Shown: positions 1-13,619, counted from the first letter of the stretch. The stretch is DNA of 64,000 nt from Lithospermum erythrorhizon (GCA_019722365.1 JADFUC010001453.1:1054001-1118000), one strand, 5' to 3'. Notes: a model not told the origin generated them from the sequence alone. Numbers and translations are program-made.

Positions 1-2779
1 ATCTTCAGGTTTCTAAGTTGCATATATGCTACTAAGAATTTGAGGGGGGCTGGTGTTAGTGTTACCGATATTTCAGAAGACCGCATGAAAAGAAAATGAT
101 ACGAACAGTTAAAAAAACTTGAGAAGTCAACCCCAGAATCATATTACATGATAAACATCTTGACATACTTGTGCATACCGATTAATGAAGTTAAATAAAA
201 ATCATTAGTTTTTGTTTAAGGGCAATGGCTTTTACACTCCATTTTTTTAATACGACACTTGTTAGTTTTAATCAACTTTTACACTAAAAGTGGAGTGCCA
301 TTATCACAGTGTAAACATCATTGGCCTTGTTTAAAGGTCCCTAATGAAAACCATGTCCATGTGTGAAGAGCACAATGAAGTAATGATACCTGTGAGTCTT
401 CACTTCCGCTGGCAACAAATGATTGGTTGAAGCCACCAAAGCAAGATCTAATCATAAACCGGGATCTTTTGTGACCTTTGTACTTGGCTATAAGTTTAGC
501 ATTTTCTTCTATGTCCCAAAGATGAATTTCTTGATTCAGAAGGCTAACCAGCAGAAATTTACTATCCCTGGATAATGCAAAATGAACTATTGTTTGATCT
601 TCCTCAATTAGTCTTTCAGTTTTTGTTTCCAACTCGACTAAAGATATCACGGTTTCTTTACTGACAGTGACTATCTGTTTTCCATCACCAGTGATCCCCA
701 AATCTGATGTCTTCATAGTCCGCTGGCCTTTCCAACATTCCAACTCATTACCCTCAAGATCCCACATGCTGATGCTTTTGTCTGTTGCACCAGAATATAT
801 CCTTTTGCCATCCAGAGCCCATCCACAAGAGATAAAACCACAACCATTCTTGGCATAGATGCATTGGCATTCACCGGTAGAAATTTCCCATCGCCTAATA
901 CGGTTTTCTGATTCACAAGTAAGAAGTTGATGATCATCGGGGCTCCATGCAATATAGATGACAGGTTTCTCATGGTCAGTTAACCTGTGCTTCATGACAA
1001 CTTCACCATCCAATTTAACCTACAAAAGGGGTAAACTTGAGTTAACAAAATAAATTGAAAGATCTTCAGAAAAGAGTAATTTGACGAGGAAAATTTACTC
1101 TCTAACCCGATTACTGCCAAGGATCACAGGGGCAGCAAACAATTGACAAATAGTGAAGAACTACACATTTAACCTCCAGACAAAAACAATAATAAGAATG
1201 GACCATGCCCCCAATTTTTTGCAAAGAGAGTAGAACGATGATTACAATGAGAGCAGATCATTATAGTGCCAACTTTACCTCCCATATAATCACAGACCCA
1301 TCACTGGACGATGAAGCTAAGTATCTACCACCGTATGAAAATTGTAAAATCCAGACTTCACCAGTGTGACCTGACAGTATCTGTAGTATTACCAATAACA
1401 ACAAAATAAGAAAACCAAGACCTTACTAGTTATCATGTAGGATAGTAACATAACAACACAAGATACCATAACATTAACATACCGCAATGCCTATGAAAGG
1501 CGGGGGAAGGGTGGGGGTTAGGCGGATAGTATGCAATCTGCCACGAGATAACGAGGAGTTTGTTTCGAATGGGCAAGAGTGGAATCACCGAAGCTGCTCT
1601 AACTAACGCGATAGATAAATTGCGGGTAGTGTATAGAAGCCGTTGATATATTTCATGATATCAAAGAGATAGAGAATATAAAATCTTGGACTCCATAGGA
1701 CATGTAAAACACATCATAGGATATTCATGAAATTTTCACCAAGCATTTCTCCCAAATCTATTCCTCGCTTGTGATACAAATATCTAATTAAGTTTACCAC
1801 ATAAGAACTGTCTTAAAAGACGCAATACTTGTGATACAAATATCGAATTAAGTTTACCACATAAGACATGTCTCAGAATACACAATAGCCTTAAAACATA
1901 AGCAAATAATCATTTCAAAAGAAGAAAAAGAGAGAAAGTGCAAACGGAAACTAAGTTGAATAAATTTGAACCAGTATCTCGATAACCTACCTGTATAGTT
2001 TGAGAAGGAATTTGATCTCTACCACACTGATGATCTGAAAGTAAGGACATTTCCATCACCAAAGAGTTGTGATACTTGCAGGCATCCCGTTGCAAATCAA
2101 GTGCCTGTTCAACAAGGTGCACCAGTCTGTTCTCAGGTATCATTACTGCAGGTGGAAGTAATCTTTGCAACTCTTCCAGTAATTCTGACGGCAACTTAAG
2201 CCTCAAATCAGTGGCAGATTTTCCACCATTATGTTGTGGAGATACAATACAGGATGAAAGCTCCCTAACTCTATCATTCTTTACGCTAAGTGGTGCAATC
2301 TGTGTCCTTAATGTCTTCAAAGCATCCATAAAATTGTCTTCACTCAAAAGTTTAAAAAACTTCTGTTCCAATATTATGAATGATGCCAACTTAACTATAA
2401 CATCATCAACTAATCCAAGTTTATTTAAAGTTTCTACACTCTCGTCCCAATTACAATCATGAATTTGCTGCATAAAGATAGTAACTAGAGAGGAATGCAA
2501 TGGTATCCCAGACTCTTCCTCTAGAAGCTCACTAGTCCTCTTGTACCCAAGAGAATATAATGCTTCGGCTATTATTCGGACAAACTCAGTTTTTTTTACA
2601 ACCGCTTTCGAACCAACAACCTCATCTTCCCCTTGAGATGGTAGGGGTCGAGCCATGGAGTCAGTCGAGGAGCAACTTGCAAGCTCTGAGGATGTTTGGA
2701 AGCTTAAAATACCTCTCAGTTCTGCAGGAAATACTTTCACACGTTTTGAGGGTGGTTCATCATCTGCTACTCCTCCCAT
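1..2779 (-). CDS. WDR26-like LisH-CTLH-WD40 protein, 3' end outside window
   Basis: Three coding exons are visible: 2779-1991, 1380-1279 and 1019-390. They join in phase 0 to give 507 codons. The start is MGGVADDEPPSKRVK. A LisH motif follows at about residues 63-95 (VRIIAEALYSLGYKRTSELL), then a CTLH region at about 96-155, then WD40 repeats containing HTGEVWILQFS, SWSPDDHQLLTC-like and SGSEDSQ motifs. This order is that of WDR26, a scaffold of CTLH/GID-type E3 ubiquitin ligase complexes; in Arabidopsis the closest type is the WDR26 homologue. The last visible exon ends at SGSEDSQ. The expected continuation (the final WD40 repeat and stop) is not found in bases 1-389, so the gene runs off the left edge. 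Function is inferred from family; exon boundaries are read directly from splice sites and frame. Confidence 0.9.
1768..1887. repeat. two-copy tandem repeat, period 60 bp
   Basis: Two adjacent 60-bp copies begin at 1768 and 1828 and share the core GATACAAATATC followed by AATTAAGTTTACCACATAAG. They lie in the first coding intron of the WDR26-like gene (1381-1990). The copies differ at several sites, so the duplication is not recent. Confidence 0.85.
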
Positions 2780-3830
2780 GAAATGTACACCTCAGCCCAT
2801 GTATGGTTCCACCGTTGCACAGAGAAAAACAAAACAGATGGAAATTGAGATGCCCAATGTGCTCTCTGGTGTAATATGAATACTTTCTGCAGTCACAAAA
2901 AAAAGATAGACATCATGGACTATATACGCAATGAATTTCATAGGAATTAAGAAAAAACATCCTGGAAATGAACAAAACAGATTCAACACCCAATACGGCC
3001 TTAAACACATCGCCAAAACAAATGCCAATTGCAGAAGCTCTGCCTTTGCAAATTACACAATCTAATGAATATAGATTGTCTAATAACAATAACCTCAAAT
3101 TAACAATTAGCTGAAAACAAAAATTATGTACTCGCACACTGAATAAGTTTCATAAGTTGCTTTAACACTTGTAACATCACGGGAAGCTTACACATTGTCC
3201 TAAATGAAACTTAGAAACCATGTCATTCTTCCTAAATAATCATTTCATCGATCACTCTGATTCAATTAGAAAAGAAATACAAATATATAACGGTATCTAC
3301 CTATAACCGCAATCATAAATACTGATAATCATGTTATTTATCAAGCAACACTCAACTCTAAGTCATATAAACAACAACACCATCTCATTCAGGCCGATTT
3401 CATCAATCAATAATGAACAAACAACTCCAAACAAAGTTAGTAACATAATAATTCGACAATAACTAATCAAATCCAATAAAAAATACCATATGGATCAAAA
3501 GTATCACTGCACCAACAAGTTCAACACAAAACCAACTAAAAAACATCAAAAGATCATTCAAAACCAAACAAAACAACAATAAAATCAACAGATGATCAAA
3601 ATAATCAATACCCAGATGCAGATTTCCCAAATCAGATCAATCAAACATCCAATAAACACATAAAAAAATCCCAAATAATTATAATAAATAGATAAAAATA
3701 TCAGTTTAATAATCAAATCAATAATCAGTACCTTAAAGTACACAACTAGATATATTAATTAAATTAAAAAAAGAAATGAAAGGAAACCTTAAGGAAGATG
3801 CTAGGTCTTATGGTCCTTTGTTTGGGTAAC
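2780..3830 (-). other. 5' UTR/promoter region of the WDR26-like gene
   Basis: This stretch upstream of the minus-strand start codon is AT-rich and has no conserved reading frame. A splice acceptor-like CTGAG just above the start (about 2795 on the minus strand) and a pyrimidine-rich stretch near 3790 suggest a 5' UTR intron. Exact transcript ends cannot be set from sequence alone. Confidence 0.4.
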
Positions 3831-6800
3831 TCATCAACAACATATCATATATTTATATGGTGCTTTTGGCATTTACTATACACTTTTACTGCTATTTCTA
3901 TAAATTATTTTATCTTCATTTACTACATTAACTTTTATATATAGCACTCGTAATAACTTTTAGAATAATTTTATATGTAGATTATTGTAGAGTCGGGTTC
4001 GAGTCTTTCAATGAAATAAATGAATGTTTTTTCAATCAAAATGTATAATACTATATGTTTATCAATGTGTATATTATAATGGAGTATATTTATATATGTC
4101 CTTTTGTATAGGGGAAGGAAGCTTTGTGTAATAAATTGATTGAAATTGAAGAAAATGATAGTTTGCAAAGTATAATTAATAAAAGGAGGGAAGAATGGAA
4201 TCATTACTTGATGTTTGGTAACTTCTTGTGATAGTATGTGTTATATCTTGTTAACATGGATGTATCATAATATTAATAGAATAGAGCATAATATATATCT
4301 TTACATATATAATGTGCGATAGGTGAATTAGCGGTTGCTCAGTAGGCCGAATTTTGATTTTCTGTTACTACTTTTTAGTAATTAATATTTGAAAATTAAT
4401 CTCATGATTATTTCTTTCACTAGGATTTTACTTTTATAAATAAGCTACGTGTAAATAACCATTAATTCTTTCGAGGTATATTGTTAACAAATTTTATATA
4501 TGAGTTCACATCCATATAATAGATTCAATTATTTTCTTAGTATAATTTTGAATTATATAAAATCGCTTTTTCCTCTTACATAATTTAATTAATTATTTAA
4601 TACTTATAAAAAATATATTATAAAATTAATGGATTAATTTACTGATAAAATTAATGAATTAATTTATGCAGGAGTTAGGCATGCCTTGAATAAGCCCCAG
4701 TAAAATATAACGTACAATCCATTGTTAATTGAGATTTGAATCTCGTAATAAATGTATGTCGCGTGTCGTATTATGACAGTGTATCTTTTTAATATATAAT
4801 TTAATAAAAAATAAATTAATTTCGTAATGATTTTTTAATATTAATAAAGTATTTTTATGGCGTGAATTGCGTCGTGTTAAAATCACAGAGTCTCATGTTG
4901 TTAATTGTCAATAAATGGATAAGGTTACATTGATACAAGTTGTTACAACATGCATCGACTTAAGTCGATTGATAAGGAGGCATATAAACTTGTGAAACCT
5001 AGCTCCTCAAGTATGGTTGTTTTTAGGAATGGTATTGGATAATTCGATCGAATAAGTACATGTGAACCGGTTATTTGGCTTGAGGTCAATTGATCATATT
5101 GAGAATATGATGGTAACAAATTACCTTTATCAATTTTACGTGTCAACTACTATATAGATGAGCAGGGGGGTTTAACATATAGAGGGAAATTGCAATTACC
5201 ATGAATTATTTTGGTAGATACGTGCTATCTTCGTCCTTGTCATTGTTTTAGCTTTGACTACAACATGCAAGTCATTTGGTATTGGGGGTACTTTCTGGTA
5301 GTATTGAGCATGAATGTCTAACTCGATTAAAAATGAGTCGAGTCGAACAAAGTCGAGCTTATCTTTAAACTAGATTATTATCATTTTCATAAATTAAATT
5401 AGTAGTACATCCAGTTCATGATGTATCTATATATGTAGACTTTCCTATTGAAATTAAATGCTAATTGTTTCATGTTTTTATACTTTTTATTTATTAAATT
5501 AAATTTTATTTATACTCAAATAGGTTAAATTCGGGGTTCGGACGAGGCTTTGATTAAGCGAGTTAGCTCGAAGCTCAACTCAAAGAGCTAATGCTGAGCT
5601 AAACCAAACATTTGGCTGATGCAGTCGGATCGGCCTGGATTTAAATTTAACTAGAATTGTAGTTCGAGGTTAAATACGTATGCTGATTTTATATCTTTCT
5701 TATTCGTCTGCTAATCTGAACATTTACCGCTATTTAAGCCGTAAAGTCATCAAAGTTAAATAAATTATATTTCTCATATTATAAGAATATAACTGCAAAG
5801 AAAGAAATTAAAAAGGATTCGAGAGTTGTCGAATGATGTCTGAGCTGTCGAAGGTGTCAAAGATCATCCAAACTCCATCGAAGACTCGGATTGAAAACTT
5901 TGATCCAGAGTTGTCAAAGCATCATCAAACTCCATTGAATGCGATTAAAACTTTGATCGATTTCCAACCAATAAAACAATCAATCTAGATTTAAAATTTG
6001 ATTTCTACAAGGATATAGTTATTCTCAACCCAGGTTCGAATATTCAATTCTTTAGTACTTTCTTTGCTTTTTGTATTTACATCGGCTTTGATCATGCTTT
6101 CAGCCTCGTCTATGGGTATAACTAAAACTACACCTAACTGGCTCATTAACGCTTGGCCCAACAGATTCATCGTCACGCGACTTGGATATATTTATTATTT
6201 AATAATCAACATTTTTTTAATGCAGATAATATTTTTATGAAAATATATGCTTCGATACATGTTAAAAGTGTCTGAAATTTCAGAAGTATGAGAGTGTCTT
6301 GTAAAAACTTAACGAAAAAATAAAACTTGACCAACTGTTTTTATGCCTTCGATCAAGCGTACACATATTACATATATACAAAATTCATTTTAGTTTTAGT
6401 TAATGATAATTCAATCTCAATAGACTTATTAGCATTGATAAAATTGAAGAGCAAGACTTCTTTGGAGAGGAAGAAAAGAATAATACTGAAACTAAAATAT
6501 AGAAAAAAGAGGGAGAAATGGCATTGGAATTACCGACATGCTCCATGCAAGTAGTAGCAAAGATAGCTTAAATAATGCCTTAAATGAGAATTTTTTAGAT
6601 TTATTTCCTACTAAAAACATATTAGTACTAATTGGTCACCTACCCCTTCAAAGTTCAAAATCTTGACTTAATGGACATGTAATGTCAAAACCTAACGTGG
6701 TATAGAATATACATCCATAATCAATAAATAATGATGTCTTGTCTTATACATCAAATGTATTTTTTTTTTGTTTAGTAGAAAAAATATAGTTTGATTAGTA

Positions 6801-7450
6801 ATAAATTAGGCTACTTTGTTTATCGAGTTATCTAGTATATATTGAGCGTATAAATAAACGTCGGCATAGCGTATTCCGATTCAAACAATAAATTCTATTA
6901 TCTTTTTTTTCCACATATTCTCTCCCCATATTTCGTTATTAGCATTTATATTCATGTAACAAGCAGCGGCAATTTGAGGTAATATTGCGGCACTAACGTG
7001 TTTAATTTACCATGAAATCGATAAAATAAAAAGAAGCCCAAGATCTGATATTAATTTTAAAATCGGGTTATGCGTTTATTCTTCTGCGAATATATATATG
7101 AATTTGTTAGTTATTATTTTCATAATCATGGTTTATGGACACAACATTAGTATATCCCAATGTGACTTCAAAATATTCTAAAAGTCTGACATACTTTTTA
7201 CAAATTTATTTCCAACAATCATCTTTGAGATGGAAATAAGAAAATATAATATATAAAATTTGGTGTAACGACTAATCTAAATCATCCAAATATTTTCTAT
7301 TTAAATCAAAGTAATTGTTAATTTAAAAATGTAAATTACTTACATCACTAAGGCAAATAAGTTTACTGGACTCAATTTCATTTATAAAACTTCAATTTTT
7401 CAAAGAAGAAGCATATTCTTAGGAAATATAATATTTTACTAAAAAAAGGC
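3831..7450. other. AT-rich intergenic region with decayed repeats
   Basis: No conserved coding sequence was seen. At about 5320-5640 there is a stretch rich in GAGTCGAG/AGCTCG words, related to tracts at 8140-8430 and 13630-13740. At about 5855-5965 two imperfect copies of a unit of about 60 bp (GTCAAAG...ATCA..CAAACTCCAT) occur. The remainder is low-complexity AT-rich DNA. Confidence 0.5.
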
Positions 7451-7555
7451 AAATAGCTTCATATTCTCTGTTATAAAACCAGAGTCTTTGTGTCCTCTCA
7501 ACACAAGTCACAAACTAGCCCCTCAAAAATTCATCCAATCAAAACTCTCCTCCAG

Positions 7556-7757
7556 GTTCCTACTCTTTTTTTTTTTATATAGATAAAAAAATAAAAAGCA
7601 AACTTTATTTATTTTTTATTATAAAAAGCAAACTTGGTATTTTTCATTTTTTTTCTGTATATATATTTTTATTATGCATGTTAATTTTGTTGTGTAGATC
7701 TGATTCAGATCCTTGATAAATCACAAAAGTTGAATTTTTTATATGATTTGATTGCAG
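7556..7757 (+). other. 5' UTR intron of the phosphoglycerate mutase gene
   Basis: The donor is TCCAG|GTTCCT and the acceptor TTGCAG|AAAAAG. The upstream leader exon (about 7470-7555) carries no start codon in the coding frame. The coding start lies 27 bases after the acceptor. Leader introns like this are common in plant housekeeping genes. Confidence 0.65.
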
Positions 7758-7784
7758 AAAAAGGGTATATTAGATTTGAAGAAA

Positions 7785-10700
7785 ATGGGTAGTGCAGGAG
7801 ATGCATTTAAGCTAAAAGCTCATCCAAAGCTTCCAAAGGACAAGATTATTGCTTTGGTTGTGTTGGATGGTTGGGGTGAAGCCACTCCTGATCAATATAA
7901 TTGTATTCATGTTGCTGAGACTCCCACTATGGATTCTCTTAAACAGGTACTTTTATTTTATTTAATAGTTAATACCATGATGTTGGTAATTTGATTATTG
8001 GGTTATTATTTGTTTTTTTCTATTGGAATTTGAGTGGTTGTTATTTTATATGATGTTTGGTTAGTGATATGAGAAAAAGATTGAGTCTTTTTGCTTTTTA
8101 GATTTATATATGTATGTTTGTTGGGGTTTTTGGATCTATGATTGGTGTTCGACTCGGCTTGATCATTTATGTGTATTAGGTTTGACTCGACTCGAATAGG
8201 TTCAACTCGACTAGATTTATAATACTCCGTATATCCACTTGAAATTGATTGAGTTTAATATTAAATTCATTACACTACCTAAGCTATCTATTGTGAAGTA
8301 GTATAGAGTGTTTTCACTCCACTCTTCAAAGGCATTGGGGCATATTAATGTAATGTTAATGTTTTAATTTCATCAAGACAAGCTTTCGAGTCAAACTTAT
8401 TAGACTCAGCTTAGGCTCGGTTAGAGGCCTAGTTGCAAGGTTAGTTATTGGAGAAAAAAGTGCCGCGTCCACGTCCATCGTGTTATAGGTTATCTTGAAC
8501 TTGTACTTGATTTCAGACGTTTCGTTTTAGTGTGTTTTACTGCTATCTGGATCCCCAAATTGTATTATGCTGAGTTTGTAACAATTAATTTTGTACAAAG
8601 GAAGAGCATAGAATGTTCGTTTCTTGTATGTTATGTGTGGGACTATTTGGTTTCATTATATTGTTATCTTTGTGAAGGGGGCTCCGGATAGATGGAGATT
8701 GGTGAAGGCCCATGGGAAGGCTGTGGGTTTGCCCACAGATGATGATATGGGAAACAGTGAGGTCGGGCACAATGCTCTTGGCGCCGGCAGAATATATGCT
8801 CAAGGGTGAAACTTCTTATTTTTTCAATGCTAAATGTATATGTTATGGTGTCTTTTACTGAAGTCTTACATAATGGTAGAAACATAAATTTTCCATATGA
8901 TAAATACCTCTTCGTCGTACATGTTTTGGTTGTGCGATTAGGGGTGTTTGATAATTCTAAGTAATTTGGGGATATTGATGCAGTAGACATCACAGGAGAA
9001 ATATATCATTTCCATTTTAGTTGACAGGAACAAATAGGTTCTTTGTGTTAATGTTCTTCTCACTTTAGTTCGACAACCATTTCTGCAGTGCTCAACTTGT
9101 TGACCAAGCTCTTGAATCTGGAAAGATCTATGATGGTGAAGGATTTAACTATATCAAACAATCTTTTGCCACTAATACATTGCACCTTATTGGTTTAATG
9201 AGCGATGGAGGCGTTCATTCCAGGCTTGACCAAGTTCAGGTAGAATACCATACTAGTTCAGACTTATGGTTTTTATATTTGCAGTATTGATAATAAGCAT
9301 GGCCTCCATTTAACTATGATTGGAAGATCACCTTTTTTCATCCTTCAACTCTTACGAATTGATCAAAGCTTACAGAGGCATTTTAGTCTATGATAAGGTT
9401 ATTTAAATTACCTAAACGTGGTTGCAGTTACTTCTGAAAGGTGCTGCTGAACATGGTGCCAAGAAAATCCGGGTTCATGTTCTCACTGACGGTCGTGATG
9501 TTCTAGATGGCTCCAGTGTAGGATTTGCTGAAACCCTTGAGAATGATCTTGCCAAACTCCGTGAGAAAGGTATTGACGCTCAGGTTGCATCAGGTGGAGG
9601 CCGCATGTATGTTTCAATGGATCGATATGAGGTGAGCGTCTTTTCTAGCTGACTGTCACTTGTGTAATTACAATGGAGTTGGAAAGACGCAACTACATGT
9701 CTTCTTTCTTCTTTTCCTTTGATTGCATGCTTATGTTATTTACTTTTATGGGAATAAACTTGCAAGGATCCTTGTAAGTGTTTCTGAAAGTAGAGTCACA
9801 TTCCTATCCCCAATCCCTTTCATGTTGTTTCCTTTCTTTTAAATTCCGAAAACTCCAATTCATTTCTCGAGATTAGAAAAAAATCAATATCTCAAATAAA
9901 ATTACAATGGCCTATACTTTTTATCCTGGTAATGCATATGCAAAACAATAATTATGTGCCTTAGTAACTAACACTAAATTCTACATCAAGATTGCTAGAT
10001 TGCTCATCGTTCGATATAACTTCTTATGCTTTGAAAAATGAACCGTGACCAAAAACAAATTCTTTTTTGAACACACACTAATAAATGATATCCATTTGCA
10101 TTGCAGAATGATTGGGGTGTTATCAAGCGAGGTTGGGATGCTCAAGTTCTTGGTGAAGCTCCACACAAGTTTAAAAATGTTGTGGAGGCTATTAAAACTC
10201 TGCGGGAAGAACAACAACCCAAAGCCGACGATCAGTTTCTTCCTCCATTTGTAATTGTTGACGAGCAAGGAAAGGCTGTTGGTCCTGTTGTGGATGGTGA
10301 TGCTGTTGTAACTTTTAACTTCAGAGCAGATCGTATGGTTATGTTGGCCAAGGCTCTCGAGTATGAAGACTTTGACAAATTTGATCGGGTTAGATTTCCT
10401 AAAATCCGATATGCTGGAATGCTTCAGTATGATGGTGAATTGAAGCTTCCAAGTCACTACCTTGTTTCACCTCCAGAAATAGAGCGAACATCTGGGGAAT
10501 TTCTAGTTCACAATGGCGTCCGCACATTTGCCTGCAGGTATGCTCCATTCTCTTGAGTTTTCATCTTAGCGTCATCTTCATTCTTCACTGATTGAAAATT
10601 ATCTGTCCTCGAAAAATTTGGCTGTTAAATGTTGAGACTGGGCTTAACAGTGCTGAGGAATGGATATGATTTTTAATGTGATTACTACTCATATAATATC

Positions 10701-12289
10701 CTTTGAAAAGAAACACTCACAATTACCATTATTATCTTTTTGTGACAGTGAGACTGTGAAATTTGGTCATGTTACCTTTTTCTGGAATGGAAACCGCTCA
10801 GGATACTTCAAAGAAGACATGGAAGAATATGTTGAAATTCCTAGTGATTCTGGAATTTCTTTCAATGTTAAGCCAAAGATGAAGGCTTTAGAGATTGGTG
10901 AGAAAGCCAGGGATGCGATCCTTAGTCGCAAGTTCCACCAGGTACATTGAGTAATCCTCTTATTTTGCTCTTAAAGCATTTGCTCCTAGTTATTTAATAA
11001 AATACTTCAATTTTCCTCCATATACTGTTTATTAAAAATTATGTACAACCATACAGCTTACTTAGTTTTTACTACATCAGATTCCCTATTTCACAAATTG
11101 AAGTACTAAAATGTTACTTCCTCCATCCCAAAAGGATTGTCCAGTTTTAAATTTTGATGAAACATATGATGAAACATATAGCAGATGTATTTTACTATTA
11201 ACATTATCATTTTTATTCAAATCGAATTTATGTGTATCATTTAAGGCTACAAAGATTGTCAATTATGACCACTGAAAATCAAACCGAGCAATCTTTGTTG
11301 TTACGGAGGAAGTATTATCTTTCATCTTCCCACTTGTTTCCCGCAACAGTGTTTTCCCTTTACAATATCTGTAATCGGACGTAAAGCTCATTTTGATACC
11401 CTTTCTTGATCCCTTCCCTACTCTAAGTTTGAGCGAGTGTTTAGGTGCTTACACAAATGCTCTAACACTATGAATGATGGTGGTTCTGTGGTATAATTGA
11501 CTATTTTACCGGAACACTAATACCCTTGTTTTTATCCAGATACGTGTTAATATTCCAAATTCAGATATGGTGGGTCACACTGGTGACATCGAAGCAACAG
11601 TCGTAAGTTGCAAAGCTGCTGATGAAGCTGTTAAGGTAACATTTCATAAAAATGATGCATTGTACCAAAATTTTATTTAATAACAACTGCACATTCATTC
11701 ATAAATTCACCTATTGATATAGACAATTCTTTTTATGTTTCCATTGAAACACTTTCTTCTGCAACATTTCAAAAATGAATAGGCAATGCAGTTCAGTTGT
11801 AGACTCTGGCTAAGAAAGACTTCCATTATGGAATTTTGAACCAAGACTTACTATATTCTGATTTGATTGCAATGTTTTGTGTGAATTGCAGATGATTTTT
11901 GATGCCATAGAGCAAGTTGGTGGAATATATGTTGTTACTGCTGATCATGGAAATGCTGAAGACATGGTCAAGAGAAACAAGAAAGGAGAGCCTCAATTGG
12001 ACAAGAACGGAAACATCCAAATTCTTACATCTCACACCCTTCAGCCAGTAAGTAATCTAAACAGTTTCGTCGATGAATCTGTTGCTTTTAACAGTGACCT
12101 TAACATAGTCCATTATATATGCAGGTTCCAATTGCAATTGGTGGCCCTGGGTTGGCACCTGGTGTTCGCTTCCGCAAGGATCTTCCCGGAGGTGGCCTGG
12201 CCAACGTGGCTGCTACAGTAATGAACCTGCACGGACTCGAGGCACCCAGCGATTATGAGCCAAGTCTCATTGAGGTTGTTGACAATTAG
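7785..12289 (+). CDS. PGM1: 2,3-bisphosphoglycerate-independent phosphoglycerate mutase
   Basis: Coding exons are 7785-7946, 8678-8805, 9089-9239, 9428-9631, 10107-10537, 10749-10941, 11540-11635, 11892-12047 and 12125-12289; together they give 561 aa, the usual length of the plant enzyme. It interconverts 3- and 2-phosphoglycerate in cytosolic glycolysis. Metal-binding and catalytic motifs of the alkaline-phosphatase fold are intact: VVLDGWGE near residue 26; [17 protein letters not shown], with the phosphorylated serine at about residue 81; [15 protein letters not shown]; and DHGNAEDM near the C-terminus. There is no transit peptide, which fits a cytosolic location. The ATG at 7785 is chosen because it follows the leader-intron acceptor and gives the family N-terminus. 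The stop follows EVVDN. All junctions are GT-AG and keep frame. Confidence 0.96.
11117..11312. mobile_element. Stowaway-type MITE in a PGM intron
   Basis: The element has inverted ends CTTCCTCCATCCC and (opposite) ACGGAGGAAG flanked by TA on both sides, is about 196 bp long and has an AT-rich interior. This is the structure of Stowaway (Tc1/mariner-derived) MITEs. It lies in the intron between coding exons 6 and 7 and leaves both splice sites intact. Confidence 0.8.
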
Positions 12290-13017
12290 GTCCACAGATC
12301 AAATGAAAACAAATTTTACGAATAGGAAAATGTGATGAATATGTTGAATACATACATCAAATGCATTTGAAGGTTGAATAATGAACTATGTTGGCAGTTG
12401 CCACTTTTCTGATTTTCATTCTTGGCAGCTGGATACATTTTGCCAATGGATAGATAGAGACTATGAGAGTTAAATCAACTATTCTGTAACTGAATTTGCT
12501 TCAGATTTGTGACTTCTTTTTGAACCACAACATACTATTTTGAATTAGTTGAAGTATTTTTGTTTACTGTTTTCTTCAACTATTTAGTGAATGCGCCCAG
12601 AAACATCAGCAGTGTCCAATAAACTGCAGGTTCTGGGCATAATGATACCCTGAGAACAGAACCCCTTTCTCTTGGCTATAATATACGAGTTAATTGTGCC
12701 AAGTCTTTGGGGTTCTATAAAGTCGAGACTTAATTCTCGAAATTTACATTATTTTGTTTTTATTTTTCTTGGGTTATACAGTAATGGCGGTGGTTGAAGA
12801 CTATTTATGATACAAACTTTTTGTCAAACTTAAATTATAAAGTCAGTGGTGACCCCACGTGGTGAAGACTTGCATATCATATATGGATAAGTCCATTGTC
12901 ATAAAAATATAAAGCCAACACGTATGCAATAAGAAGAAAAAGATAAACATTACCAAAATATTTGATCATTTAACCAATGAATCATCTCATGATCGAGGAC
13001 ATCCATTTTGGGACAAG
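12290..13017. other. PGM 3' UTR and spacer before the P-loop gene
   Basis: After the stop codon the sequence becomes AT-rich with no conserved frame. The first few hundred bases presumably form the mutase 3' UTR, and the rest is the upstream region of the intronless gene at 13018. No clear terminator or promoter motif can be assigned. Confidence 0.4.
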
Positions 13018-13608
13018 ATGAAAAACATGCAGACAATCATCATAGCAATGAAAGGGCATCCAGGCAGTGGCAAGAGCACACTAGCAAACTCCATAGCCTC
13101 ATCTCTCAAATGCCCCATCATAGACAAAGACCACTTCCGTGACTCCACTAAACCAATTCAAGAATTCCTCACCAATTCATCCCCCTCCACCACACAGGAC
13201 ATAACCAAACTCCTCAATGACTTATCCTATCAAGCCATGTATCGAGTTGTCTTAGCTCAACTCGATAATGGACTCGATAACATTGTCGTCGACTCGCCCC
13301 TTTCTCGAAAGGCTCACCTTGACCACCTAATGGATATTGCTTATAGGACTAATGCAAAGGTGGTTGTTGTGGAGTGTAGAGCTGAGGATGAGGGGGAGTG
13401 GAGGCGGCGGGTTGAGACGAGGGGGGGTGGGTGGCATAAGCCAAGGACATGGCATGAGATGGAGAAATTGTTGGAGGGTTATCAAGGGTGTTGGGAGTAT
13501 GATGTTGGTGATGTTCCAAAGGTGGTTGTGGATACTACAACTTCAGGAACTGTGGAAGACTTGGTTTCTATTGTGTTGGAATTTGTGGAATCTAAAAGAG
13601 CTTGTTAA
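13018..13608 (+). CDS. P-loop kinase-like NTPase, intronless
   Basis: This is a single uninterrupted frame of 196 codons. Near the N-terminus is a Walker A motif, GHPGSGKST, at residues 13-21, followed by IIDKDHFRDSTKP, which resembles the acceptor-binding region of small-molecule kinases. NIVVDSPLSRKAHLDHL (about residues 88-104) and VVVECRAEDE (about 118-127) look like the Walker B/second strand and an arginine-rich lid (EWRRRVETR). This build is shared by the AAA_33/zeta-kinase-like P-loop family, many of whose plant members are uncharacterised. The substrate cannot be told from sequence. It is short, has no targeting peptide I can recognise, and lacks introns, unlike all its neighbours. 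A retroposed origin is possible, but no poly(A) remnant was seen. Confidence 0.8.
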   Translation: MKNMQTIIIAMKGHPGSGKSTLANSIASSLKCPIIDKDHFRDSTKPIQEFLTNSSPSTTQDITKLLNDLSYQAMYRVVLAQLDNGLDNIVVDSPLSRKAHLDHLMDIAYRTNAKVVVVECRAEDEGEWRRRVETRGGGWHKPRTWHEMEKLLEGYQGCWEYDVGDVPKVVVDTTTSGTVEDLVSIVLEFVESKRAC

Positions 13609-13619
13609 TTCATGTATAT

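Noticed and set aside
3980..4010. GGGTTCGAGTC near 3990 as a SINE B box
   Set aside because: No A box is found at a suitable distance on either side.
7752..7784. Upstream ATG at 7752 as the mutase start
   Set aside because: It lies across the inferred leader-intron acceptor (GCAG at 7757), and the family N-terminus begins at the ATG at 7785.
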